Below are positions 37,528-44,382 of a stretch of DNA of 64,000 bases, one piece after another. Both the position numbers and the translations under genes were made by a program. Positions within the stretch are counted from its first letter, which is position 1, and every line of letters begins with the position of its first letter. The stretch is from Ferrimonas lipolytica (lineage in GTDB: Bacteria > Pseudomonadota > Gammaproteobacteria > Enterobacterales > Shewanellaceae): NCBI RefSeq assembly GCF_012295575.1, contig NZ_CP051180.1:1240001-1304000 (forward strand), given 5' to 3'. The notes under the pieces are model-generated. The model worked only from the letters and a program-made list of their open reading frames with translations. It was not told where the DNA came from and did no database searches.

Positions 37528-39648
37528 ATGAAACCAGTTGTGATCAAGCGAGATGGAACACGCTTGCCGTTCGATAGTGCCCGAATTACTCAAGCAGTAA
37601 TGCGCGCCGCTAAGGCGAACCAATGTGAAGATCAGGTTTACGCGGTGCAAGTTGCGTCTGCAGTAACCGAACAACTGGCAGTGCATGAACACGTAGATAT
37701 TGACCTTATTCAAGACGCGGTAGAATTCCAATTAATGGAAGGCCCGCACAAAGAACTGGCGCGTGCTTACATTGAATACCGTCACGACCGTGATGTGGCT
37801 CGTGAGAAGTCGAGTCGCTTGAATCGTGAGATCCAAGGCTTGGTGGAGCAGAGCAACAATGACCTGCTCAACGAGAACGCCAATAAAGACGCCAAGGTAA
37901 TTCCAACCCAGCGGGATCTGCTGGCGGGCATTGTGGCCAAGCACTACGCCTGTCGTCATATTCTGCCGCGGGAAGTCGTGCAGGCCCATGAACGCGGTGA
38001 GATCCACTATCACGATCTCGACTACGCGCCGTTCTTCCCAATGTTCAACTGCATGTTGATCGATCTTAACGGCATGCTAACCGGCGGCTTTAAGATGGGT
38101 AACGCTGAGATTGATACCCCAAAATCAATCTCAACCGCGACCGCCGTAACCGCACAGATCATCGCCCAAGTGGCGTCGCACATCTACGGTGGCACCACCA
38201 TCAACCGTATTGATGAGATTCTTGCGCCGTACGTTAAGGCCAGCTACGACAAGCACTTTGCAACGGCGCAAGAGTGGAGCATTCCTGACCCACAAGGCTT
38301 TGCTACCTCACGCACTGAGAAAGAGTGTTACGACGCCTTCCAATCGCTCGAGTACGAAGTAAACACCCTCCATACTGCCAATGGCCAAACTCCATTTGTA
38401 ACCTTTGGCTTTGGTTTAGGTACCACTTGGGAAGCACGATTGATCCAATCCTCAATCTTGAAAAACCGCATTGCCGGTTTGGGTAAGAACCGTAAAACCG
38501 CAGTGTTCCCGAAACTGGTGTTTGCCATTAAAGATGGCTTAAACCTACGCCCGGTTGACCCAAGCTACGACATCAAGCAACTGGCGCTTGAGTGTGCCAC
38601 CAAGCGAATGTACCCAGATATCCTCAACTACGACAAAGTAGTAGAGGTTACTGGCTCGTTTAAGAACCCAATGGGTTGTCGTTCGTTCTTAGGCGCCCAC
38701 GAAGAAAATGGCGCCTTGATCCACGACGGTCGCAACAACCTTGGTGTGGTATCGCTTAACTTGCCGCGCATTGCGATTGAGGCCGAAGGGGACAGCGAGC
38801 GCTTCTACCAGATCTTAGATCAACGCCTGCTACTGAGCCGCAAGGCACTAATGACCCGCATCGAACGGTTGGAAGGGGTGAAAGCTAAAGTAGCGCCAAT
38901 CCTGTACCAAGAGGGTGCCTGTGGTGTGCGCTTGAAGCCAGATGACGACATTTCAGTAATCTTTAAAGATGGCCGCTCGTCAATCTCGCTAGGCTACATC
39001 GGCCTGCATGAAACCATTAACGCCCTCTACGGCGATAACGAGCATGTGTACGACAGTGAACAGCTGCGTGCCAAGGCGATTGAGGTAGTTAGCTACCTGC
39101 GCGCTGCGGTTGACCAGTGGAAGAGCGAAACCGGTTACGGCTTTAGCCTCTACAGCACCCCAAGTGAAAACCTCTGTACCCGTTTTTGTAAGATCGACGC
39201 CAAAGCATTTGGTGTGGTTGATGGAGTAACCGACAAAGGTTACTACACCAACAGCTTCCACCTAGATGTGGAAAAGAAGGTTAACCCGTACGACAAGATC
39301 GATTTCGAAATGCCGTACCCAGAGATCACCAGCGGTGGCTTCATCTCTTACGGCGAATACCCGAACATGCAGAACAACGTGGAAGCGTTGGAAGATGTGT
39401 GGAACTACGCCTACGAACGTGTTCCGTACTACGGCACCAATACACCAATCGACGAATGCTACGATTGTGGCCATACCGGTGAGTTTGAGTGCACCAGTAA
39501 GGGTTTTGTTTGCCCTAACTGTGGCAACAGCGACTCAACCCGCGTGTCGGTAACCCGTCGAGTTTGTGGTTACCTTGGCAGCCCAGATGCTCGCCCGTTT
39601 AACGAAGGCAAGCAGGAAGAGGTTAAGCGTCGGGTTAAGCACCTGTAA
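37528..39648 (+). CDS. nrdD: Anaerobic ribonucleoside-triphosphate reductase
   Basis: Glycyl-radical enzyme making dNTPs without oxygen. 706 residues: N-terminal ATP-cone (VIKRDGTRLPFDSARI), catalytic barrel, zinc site CYDCGH...CPNCG, and glycyl radical loop RRVCGYLG near the C-terminus. CAGGAG precedes ATG 37528. nrdG follows after 57 bp. Paired NrdR-like boxes sit directly upstream. Confidence 0.96.
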   Translation: MKPVVIKRDGTRLPFDSARITQAVMRAAKANQCEDQVYAVQVASAVTEQLAVHEHVDIDLIQDAVEFQLMEGPHKELARAYIEYRHDRDVAREKSSRLNREIQGLVEQSNNDLLNENANKDAKVIPTQRDLLAGIVAKHYACRHILPREVVQAHERGEIHYHDLDYAPFFPMFNCMLIDLNGMLTGGFKMGNAEIDTPKSISTATAVTAQIIAQVASHIYGGTTINRIDEILAPYVKASYDKHFATAQEWSIPDPQGFATSRTEKECYDAFQSLEYEVNTLHTANGQTPFVTFGFGLGTTWEARLIQSSILKNRIAGLGKNRKTAVFPKLVFAIKDGLNLRPVDPSYDIKQLALECATKRMYPDILNYDKVVEVTGSFKNPMGCRSFLGAHEENGALIHDGRNNLGVVSLNLPRIAIEAEGDSERFYQILDQRLLLSRKALMTRIERLEGVKAKVAPILYQEGACGVRLKPDDDISVIFKDGRSSISLGYIGLHETINALYGDNEHVYDSEQLRAKAIEVVSYLRAAVDQWKSETGYGFSLYSTPSENLCTRFCKIDAKAFGVVDGVTDKGYYTNSFHLDVEKKVNPYDKIDFEMPYPEITSGGFISYGEYPNMQNNVEALEDVWNYAYERVPYYGTNTPIDECYDCGHTGEFECTSKGFVCPNCGNSDSTRVSVTRRVCGYLGSPDARPFNEGKQEEVKRRVKHL

Positions 39649-39705
39649 TTGGTTTAAACCAGTGCCCACATGTTGGTGTGGGCGCTGTGGTTCGTGTGAG
39701 GCTGT

Positions 39706-40179
39706 ATGAATTACCATAATTACTATCCTGTTGATGTTGTTAATGGCCCAGGAACGCGCTGCACCCTGTTTGTTGCCGGTTGCGTCCATCAGTGTCGCGG
39801 TTGCTATAACCAATCGACCCTTAACCCAGACTCTGGCCACCATTTCACCCAAGCGCTTGCTGATAAAATCATCAGCGATCTAACCGATCCGCGCATTAAA
39901 CGCCGTGGTTTATCGTTATCCGGTGGCGACCCTCTGCACCCAAGCAACGTCGACGAGATCTTAGCGTTGGTTCAGCGGGTACGCGCCGAAGCACCGGGCA
40001 AAGATATTTGGCTATGGAGTGGCTACACCTTAGCGGAGCTTAACCCAACCCAGCGGCAGGTAATTGAGCTGGTAGACGTTATGGTGGACGGTAAGTTTGA
40101 CCAAGAGTTGAAGGATCTGTCGCTGAAGTGGCGCGGTAGCAGCAATCAAGTTGTGCACCAATTGCGTAAGAGTGCGTAA
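39706..40179 (+). CDS. nrdG: NrdD-activating radical-SAM enzyme
   Basis: 157 residues. Cluster motif CVHQCRGCYNQ (CxxxCxxC) and LSLSGGDPLHP. Generates the glycyl radical on NrdD. Same transcription unit. Confidence 0.95.
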   Translation: MNYHNYYPVDVVNGPGTRCTLFVAGCVHQCRGCYNQSTLNPDSGHHFTQALADKIISDLTDPRIKRRGLSLSGGDPLHPSNVDEILALVQRVRAEAPGKDIWLWSGYTLAELNPTQRQVIELVDVMVDGKFDQELKDLSLKWRGSSNQVVHQLRKSA

Positions 40180-40210
40180 TACCGGCTAGAACAGCGGTAT
40201 ATTTTCGTAG

Positions 40211-40467
40211 GGCTGTGTCGCCACTGTGCTGCTGAGGTTGGGGTTATGCGAGCGGCGCTAAAATTACTGCGCTTTAATTGAGTTATGGCGCGGTGGCGAC
40301 GGCACATTCTTGTATGCATTAGGGGGGAGCTCCGTCCCTTTGCAATCGCCCTTTGCCTTAGGTCGCCGTCCAAAACGCTGCGCTGGACAGCTGCAATGCG
40401 GCGGAAGATCAAAAGCGGCAGTGCTTTAACGCTATTAGCACCAATAACAGCAACTAAGTGCTGAGCC
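40211..40467 (+). repeat. MITE-like element, copy 5 (diverged, ~257 bp)
   Basis: Starts GGCTGTGTCG and keeps recognisable inner segments (GCGACGGCACATTCTTGTATG, i.e. CGGCACATTCTTG, and CTTAGGTCGCCGTCC). The first 60 bases and the right end (AACTAAGTGCTGAGCC) are degraded and no target duplication is visible. It lies just before the integron-cassette block. Confidence 0.65.
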
Positions 40468-40609
40468 ATGGTAAGGGGCGTTAGCAAAAAACGGCTAGGC
40501 ATGGTTTCAACAGCGGCGGGCATTCTATCACGCATAAAAAGTACTAGGGTGATAGTCAAACTGCGAAAATGAATTTGATATTAATCGGTAAAGTTAGCTA
40601 GCCGTGGCT

Positions 40610-40683
40610 TTATAACATTGGCAAACAATGCCTCAAGCATGGTGGCTAACTAAGCCTCAGGCATTATAAGAACGCTGTTAGGT
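40610..40683 (+). other. attC-like site 1
   Basis: Left end TTATAAC, right end GTTAGGT. Inner arms AATGCCTCAAGC and GCCTCAGGCATT pair. Either the attC of a lost upstream cassette or the array start. Confidence 0.65.
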
Positions 40684-40697
40684 AAATAGGAGTATCA

Positions 40698-41186
40698 GTG
40701 TTAACTTTTATAACAATTTTCACAATAATTACAGGGACAGCATCCCTATTGGGCTTTATCTATATATTTTGGGGGTTGAATGAGCAATATAAAACAACCT
40801 GTAAATACATATTTTCCTTAGCATTTATTTGGTCTGCTTACATTCTGTTTTTTCCAAGTTCGATAGTAGAAAATGTAGCTGGAAATATTTCTTTTTATCA
40901 ATCACCTACAATTGAAAATCCAAGTAAAAATCTAATCATCCAAAGAGGTGAGTTTTCAGTATCTGAAAACGAACCGGTAGCTATTGAGTTTCCATTTCCA
41001 TTTAAGGAGGCCCCGAAGGTTGAAATTATTAACACTAATGCACATAAAGAAAACTTTATACCTAATATAAAAAAAATAACTGCACACCAAGTTGTTTTTC
41101 AAAGTAGTTCGTATGGTGGTTTCGCGTTGTATCGGACATATAAGTGGGTCGCACGCGGAATTCCATTAGAATCTGCTAATAAGTAA
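40698..41186 (+). CDS. Cassette gene 1: two-TM protein with H-type-lectin-like domain
   Basis: 162 residues, GTG start at 40698 with TAGGAG five bases upstream. Two hydrophobic helices (about 4-24 and 36-55) anchor a C-terminal beta-rich domain of ~90 residues. The pattern EFPFPFKEAPKVEI ... ITAHQVVF ... YKWVARG resembles the H-type lectin domain. Function unknown. AT-rich, unlike chromosomal neighbours. Lies within an integron cassette. Confidence 0.65.
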   Translation: MLTFITIFTIITGTASLLGFIYIFWGLNEQYKTTCKYIFSLAFIWSAYILFFPSSIVENVAGNISFYQSPTIENPSKNLIIQRGEFSVSENEPVAIEFPFPFKEAPKVEIINTNAHKENFIPNIKKITAHQVVFQSSSYGGFALYRTYKWVARGIPLESANK

Positions 41187-41190
41187 ATTT

Positions 41191-41290
41191 ACCTAACAAG
41201 AGCATAAAGAGTGACGTCCAACGCTTGGCTGACGCTCATTCTTCGCTAATTATAGCCAAGCATTGTCCGCACCTTATGCGGGCGTTAGGC
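41191..41290 (+). other. attC-like site 2
   Basis: Left end ACCTAAC, right end GTTAGGC. The arms align over ~38 bases: GCATAA, then CAACGCTTGGCT on the left against AGCCAAGCATTG on the right. This is the clearest attC of the block. Confidence 0.85.
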
Positions 41291-41313
41291 CCTTCTCATA
41301 ATTCGGAGTGCAA

Positions 41314-41766
41314 ATGGGAATCACTAAAAAGGAAATTACTGTAAATCATATCAAAGCTAAAACTGATGGAATTACTTTATTACCAATAAACTATAGGGAG
41401 GAAGAAGACTATAAGTATCAGTCCACTTCATTATCATTTTTCAAATATGCGAAAGATAAAACAGAAATAACCTTTTATACTGATCCAGAAATTTTATATG
41501 AGCAAAGGTCTGTAGAATGGTTTGGCCCAGTGATTTTAATTACTTCATCACTCATTTCACAGAACCCAGAAATAGTTTCTATAACCTGTGGTGTAATTTC
41601 AAACTACCTAACTGACTTTTTTAAAGGGCAGAAAAATCCAGAGGTATCTTTGAAAGTTGTCTATAGAGAGACTGAAAAAGAAAAAATAACAGAAATTGAA
41701 TACCAAGGTAGTGGTGAAGATCTTTCCAAGCTTCAAGAAGCTATTTTGGAAGTTGCTAAAAAATGA
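41314..41766 (+). CDS. Cassette gene 2a: hypothetical protein
   Basis: 150 residues from ATG 41314, with CGGAG at proper spacing; GTG 41308 overlaps that site. Charged N-terminal part, a hydrophobic stretch WFGPVILITSSLISQNPEIV in the middle, and an amphipathic tail GSGEDLSKLQEAILEVAKK. I do not recognise it. It shares a cassette with the next gene, overlapping it by 4 bp (ATGA), so the two probably work together. Confidence 0.65.
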   Translation: MGITKKEITVNHIKAKTDGITLLPINYREEEDYKYQSTSLSFFKYAKDKTEITFYTDPEILYEQRSVEWFGPVILITSSLISQNPEIVSITCGVISNYLTDFFKGQKNPEVSLKVVYRETEKEKITEIEYQGSGEDLSKLQEAILEVAKK

Positions 41767-42509
41767 CCAGCGATAAAATTAGTTTTGAAGAGATCAAAGA
41801 GATTTATGATAACTTCATAGATTCATGTGCTAAATTCTGTTTTTTTACTCGTTCCATAGAGAAACAGAAAGAAAAATCAAATGAATGCGTACAGTATATA
41901 AACTTGATAAAGTCATATAAATTTCAAGTGATTGAAAGAAACGCTGAATATCAAGCAAATCATTTCTTTCACATGCAGTGCATGATGAATGCAATGAAAT
42001 CCACATTGGATATGTGGGTAAAGATCAAAGAAGATGAGTTTGAAAAAGCATGGTGTTTACTAATTGATGCCCAAGAGTACGTTGAAGTTGCCCTAAAGGT
42101 CGCTGACTACGAAGGCATTCGGAATTTTGAGTCCAAGCTAGCCTCTATAGAACATTCAATCTTTCCAGATTGGACTTTATATAATAGTCCAGGTCATACA
42201 GAAACTATTGGCAAATGTTCTATATGCCATAAAAATTTTGCATTATGCGATCACATAGAAAACCAAATTTATTTGGGTAAGCTATGTCAAAGAGTTGATA
42301 TAAAAATAATTGAAGCAAACCATGTCGCATTGGTAAAGAACCCAAAAGATAGAAGGTGTATTATCACTAAGATTACTGATGATGAGGGTAAAACCTTCGA
42401 TTATTTCACATGGAATGAATCTGACAAACAATTATCAGGTAATCCAAAACCTGATGAAATGATGATTAGTTCAATAATAATGTCATTCAGAACATTAGAT
42501 TTTAGCTAA
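41763..42509 (+). CDS. Cassette gene 2b: helical protein with Cys/His cluster
   Basis: 248 residues, translationally coupled to gene 2a. The first ~130 residues are helical. A probable zinc cluster follows: CSICHKNFALCDHIENQIYL with Cys152, Cys155, Cys162, His164, and then Cys175 (GKLCQR). The C-terminal part contains HVALVKNPKDRRCIITKI. No enzyme motif recognised. Two-gene cassettes often encode toxin-immunity or defence pairs, but nothing here proves it. Confidence 0.65.
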   Translation: MTSDKISFEEIKEIYDNFIDSCAKFCFFTRSIEKQKEKSNECVQYINLIKSYKFQVIERNAEYQANHFFHMQCMMNAMKSTLDMWVKIKEDEFEKAWCLLIDAQEYVEVALKVADYEGIRNFESKLASIEHSIFPDWTLYNSPGHTETIGKCSICHKNFALCDHIENQIYLGKLCQRVDIKIIEANHVALVKNPKDRRCIITKITDDEGKTFDYFTWNESDKQLSGNPKPDEMMISSIIMSFRTLDFS

Positions 42510-42521
42510 GCCTGTGCGCTA

Positions 42522-42576
42522 GCCTAACAAGTAAATCTAGGTGACGCCTACGGCGCACCTGATTTAGGCGTTATAC
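42522..42576 (+). other. attC-like site 3
   Basis: Compact 55-bp site: left end GCCTAAC, right end GTTATAC. Arms TAAATCTAGGTGACGCC and GGCGCACCTGATTTA pair nearly completely. Confidence 0.85.
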
Positions 42577-42628
42577 GAATCTGGTAGATTTGCGTTCAAT
42601 TCAAAAATTAAGTTTAAATGGAGTTTTA

Positions 42629-43234
42629 GTGCTTAACGAAATCGACACATCAATTCAAGATTGGGCTCTAAATTTCATTAGTTCCTCTAATAATAAGGAT
42701 CAATTAATCTTATCAGCATCAATAACGCCTTTAGGCTTGTCTAAATATATATCTAGCTTAGCTAATAATAGTGGTGGGTATATATTGGTTGGGGTATCTT
42801 CAAAAGATGGATATGGCTCAGGCTTCGAAAATGTTGATAACAATTTGATTAATAATTCTCTAAAGCTCCTTAAAGGAGTTGATCCTCAGATTAGCCAGTA
42901 TAAAGAACGCTTACAAAATATTTATTTATTAAAAATAGAAAATAGTGACTCATTAGCATTTGCAGATGACAGTCCATACATTTTGAAAAATGGTAAACCG
43001 GCAATAATTTCTGAAAGACAAATTATTGAAAAATTAGGCTTAGGTGTCGATTCCTCTTTAATAAATATGATTTCAGAGCAAATCACAAAGCAATCTGTAA
43101 AAGTCGATGAGTTGAGAGAGGAATTAAAAGAAAAAAGCAAATTAAAAAATCAGGTGTCAGGTTTATTAGTTGGTGGTGTTAGTGGCTGGTTTTTAACTAC
43201 GCTATTAAATATATTTTTTGGTATTAGTGATTGA
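42629..43234 (+). CDS. Cassette gene 4: AlbA_2-like domain with C-terminal TM helix
   Basis: 201 residues from GTG 42629, chosen because GGAG stands five bases upstream; the TTG at 42590 has no such site. The segment LSKYISSLANNSGGYILVGV matches the AlbA_2/Schlafen-type fold core (AxANxxGGxxxxGV). A coiled coil (VDELREELKEKSKLKNQ) and one TM helix near the C-terminus follow. No ATPase domain. Function unknown. AlbA_2 domains bind nucleic acid and occur in antiviral proteins, so a membrane-tethered defence role is possible. Confidence 0.65.
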   Translation: MLNEIDTSIQDWALNFISSSNNKDQLILSASITPLGLSKYISSLANNSGGYILVGVSSKDGYGSGFENVDNNLINNSLKLLKGVDPQISQYKERLQNIYLLKIENSDSLAFADDSPYILKNGKPAIISERQIIEKLGLGVDSSLINMISEQITKQSVKVDELREELKEKSKLKNQVSGLLVGGVSGWFLTTLLNIFFGISD

Positions 43235-43243
43235 GCTTAATTC

Positions 43244-43340
43244 GTATAACAAGTAACTCAAAAGGACACATAACAGTTGGCTTTTACTCCTTCTTCGCCT
43301 ATTTTAAACAGCTATTTTGCCTCTTGTTGAGGTGTTAATC
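43244..43340 (+). other. attC-like site 4
   Basis: Left end GTATAAC, right end GTTAATC. Arms CAAAAGGACACATAACAGTT and AACAGCTATTTTGCCTCTTG pair with mismatches. Confidence 0.65.
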
Positions 43341-43363
43341 TTTTCAACCAAATCATAAATTCA

Positions 43364-44095
43364 ATGAAGATAAAACTAGAACAAATATTTGATTTTCTTA
43401 AGGCCAATAGAGAGTTTAACCTTCGTTTACAGGAGCAATTCTTTCTTCCGGTATTGAGTGTTAATGGCAGTGTTAACCCTAAGGTTGTTAACCTGTTGTA
43501 CCATGTAGCGAATACGCAAAGTCAGCCTAAAATCGACCCGTTGGCTGAGTTTTACCGCAGTGTGTACCGCAATCTTGATAAGACTGAGGGTTTTGCCAGC
43601 TTTGTTGGGTTAGTAACTGGCAAGGAAAGTCTGTTATTTAATGACCTTTATTGCGGCTTACGGGAGCAAAGAGGCTGGGGTAAAAAGACGGCGGCGCTAT
43701 TTACCAAAGTGGTCTACCAAGCTCATAACAGGTTGAGTGCAAACTGTGCATTTTGGGCTGATACTCCTAGCCAAATATCGGCGCAAGATGAGATATGGTT
43801 ACCCGTTGATGCGGTGATTATTCATATATTTGAGCAGCTGGGCATGCATAAACCCAACTTCGATAAGATTAATAAACTGTTAAAGCAGCACTATGTTGGT
43901 AACGAGCTTGAGGTGTGGGATGACTTGTGGTTTTGGGGTTTTATCACGCAAAAGGGCACGGGCAACACTCGGCAAATGCAATGGAACGAAAATAAGTATT
44001 GGTCGTTAACTCACACTGATAAAAATCCAATGGTTATTAGCACCATTAAACAAAAATCGTCTGAGTTCATCGGTTTAATTGAACAGAAGATATAA
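43364..44095 (+). CDS. Cassette gene 5: HhH-GPD-like DNA glycosylase/lyase
   Basis: 243 residues, not close to any protein I know by name. RGWGKKTAALF (103-113) matches the helix-hairpin-helix GVGRKTA of Nth/Ogg enzymes, putting Lys108 at the catalytic lysine. LPVDAVIIHIFEQLG (146-160) matches the PVDTHVxRxxxRLG segment, with Asp149 at the catalytic aspartate. The gap between the two (41 residues) is longer than in Nth (18) and nearer archaeal AGOG. No Fe-S cluster Cys. Base-excision repair or phage-DNA restriction are both possible roles. Confidence 0.6.
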   Translation: MKIKLEQIFDFLKANREFNLRLQEQFFLPVLSVNGSVNPKVVNLLYHVANTQSQPKIDPLAEFYRSVYRNLDKTEGFASFVGLVTGKESLLFNDLYCGLREQRGWGKKTAALFTKVVYQAHNRLSANCAFWADTPSQISAQDEIWLPVDAVIIHIFEQLGMHKPNFDKINKLLKQHYVGNELEVWDDLWFWGFITQKGTGNTRQMQWNENKYWSLTHTDKNPMVISTIKQKSSEFIGLIEQKI

Positions 44096-44153
44096 CATCG
44101 CCTTTTAAAGTGGTTGTTAACGCCACTACTTTTAGTTTTGGGTGAGTTTACTT
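44089..44153 (+). other. Possible degenerate attC at the end of the cassette block
   Basis: ATATAAC overlaps the last gene's stop. AAAGTGG and CCACTACTTTT pair, but the right end (GTTTAC) does not fit GTTRRRY. Tentative. Confidence 0.35.
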
Positions 44154-44200
44154 GCTACACAACAGACATCAAAGACTCGATAGCAAACACAGAATAATGA

Positions 44201-44367
44201 TTACCTTTGTATCGTCACCAGGCGAGATATACCGAATGTATTTACGAATTTGGTGATCGTTGTCTCATCTCGTTCAGCTGCAAGAAACTGTGCACTTTCA
44301 TACAGGGAATTCCAATAGTCGCCTTTCTTACACTTTATCTGAATAGCAAAGCAGTACCTAAAGCTGC
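44201..44367 (-). pseudogene. Gene fragment on the minus strand
   Basis: About 55 codons read on the minus strand without a start and end at a TAA at 44201-44203. They include KKGDYWNSLYESAQFLAAER and TKFVNTFGISRLV, which look like a genuine protein C-terminus. Not recognised. It occupies the region upstream of the tetrahaem gene, so this DNA is probably the remains of an older gene, possibly the chromosomal edge of the cassette insertion. Confidence 0.4.
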
Positions 44368-44382
44368 AGATAAAAGGGATAT

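Larger units (their letters stand above)
40610..44153 (+). mobile_element. Integron gene-cassette cluster without integrase (CALIN-like)
   Basis: Five AT-rich genes or gene pairs, all on the + strand. Each is separated by a 55-105-bp imperfect inverted repeat with an RYYYAAC-type left end and a GTTRRRY-type right end, the layout of attC sites. No tyrosine recombinase is encoded in the window. Base composition differs clearly from both flanks. Confidence 0.8.

Noticed and set aside
40610-44153. Prophage or genomic island explanation for the AT-rich block
   Set aside because: No phage structural gene, integrase or tRNA target; the attC-like spacers explain the structure better.
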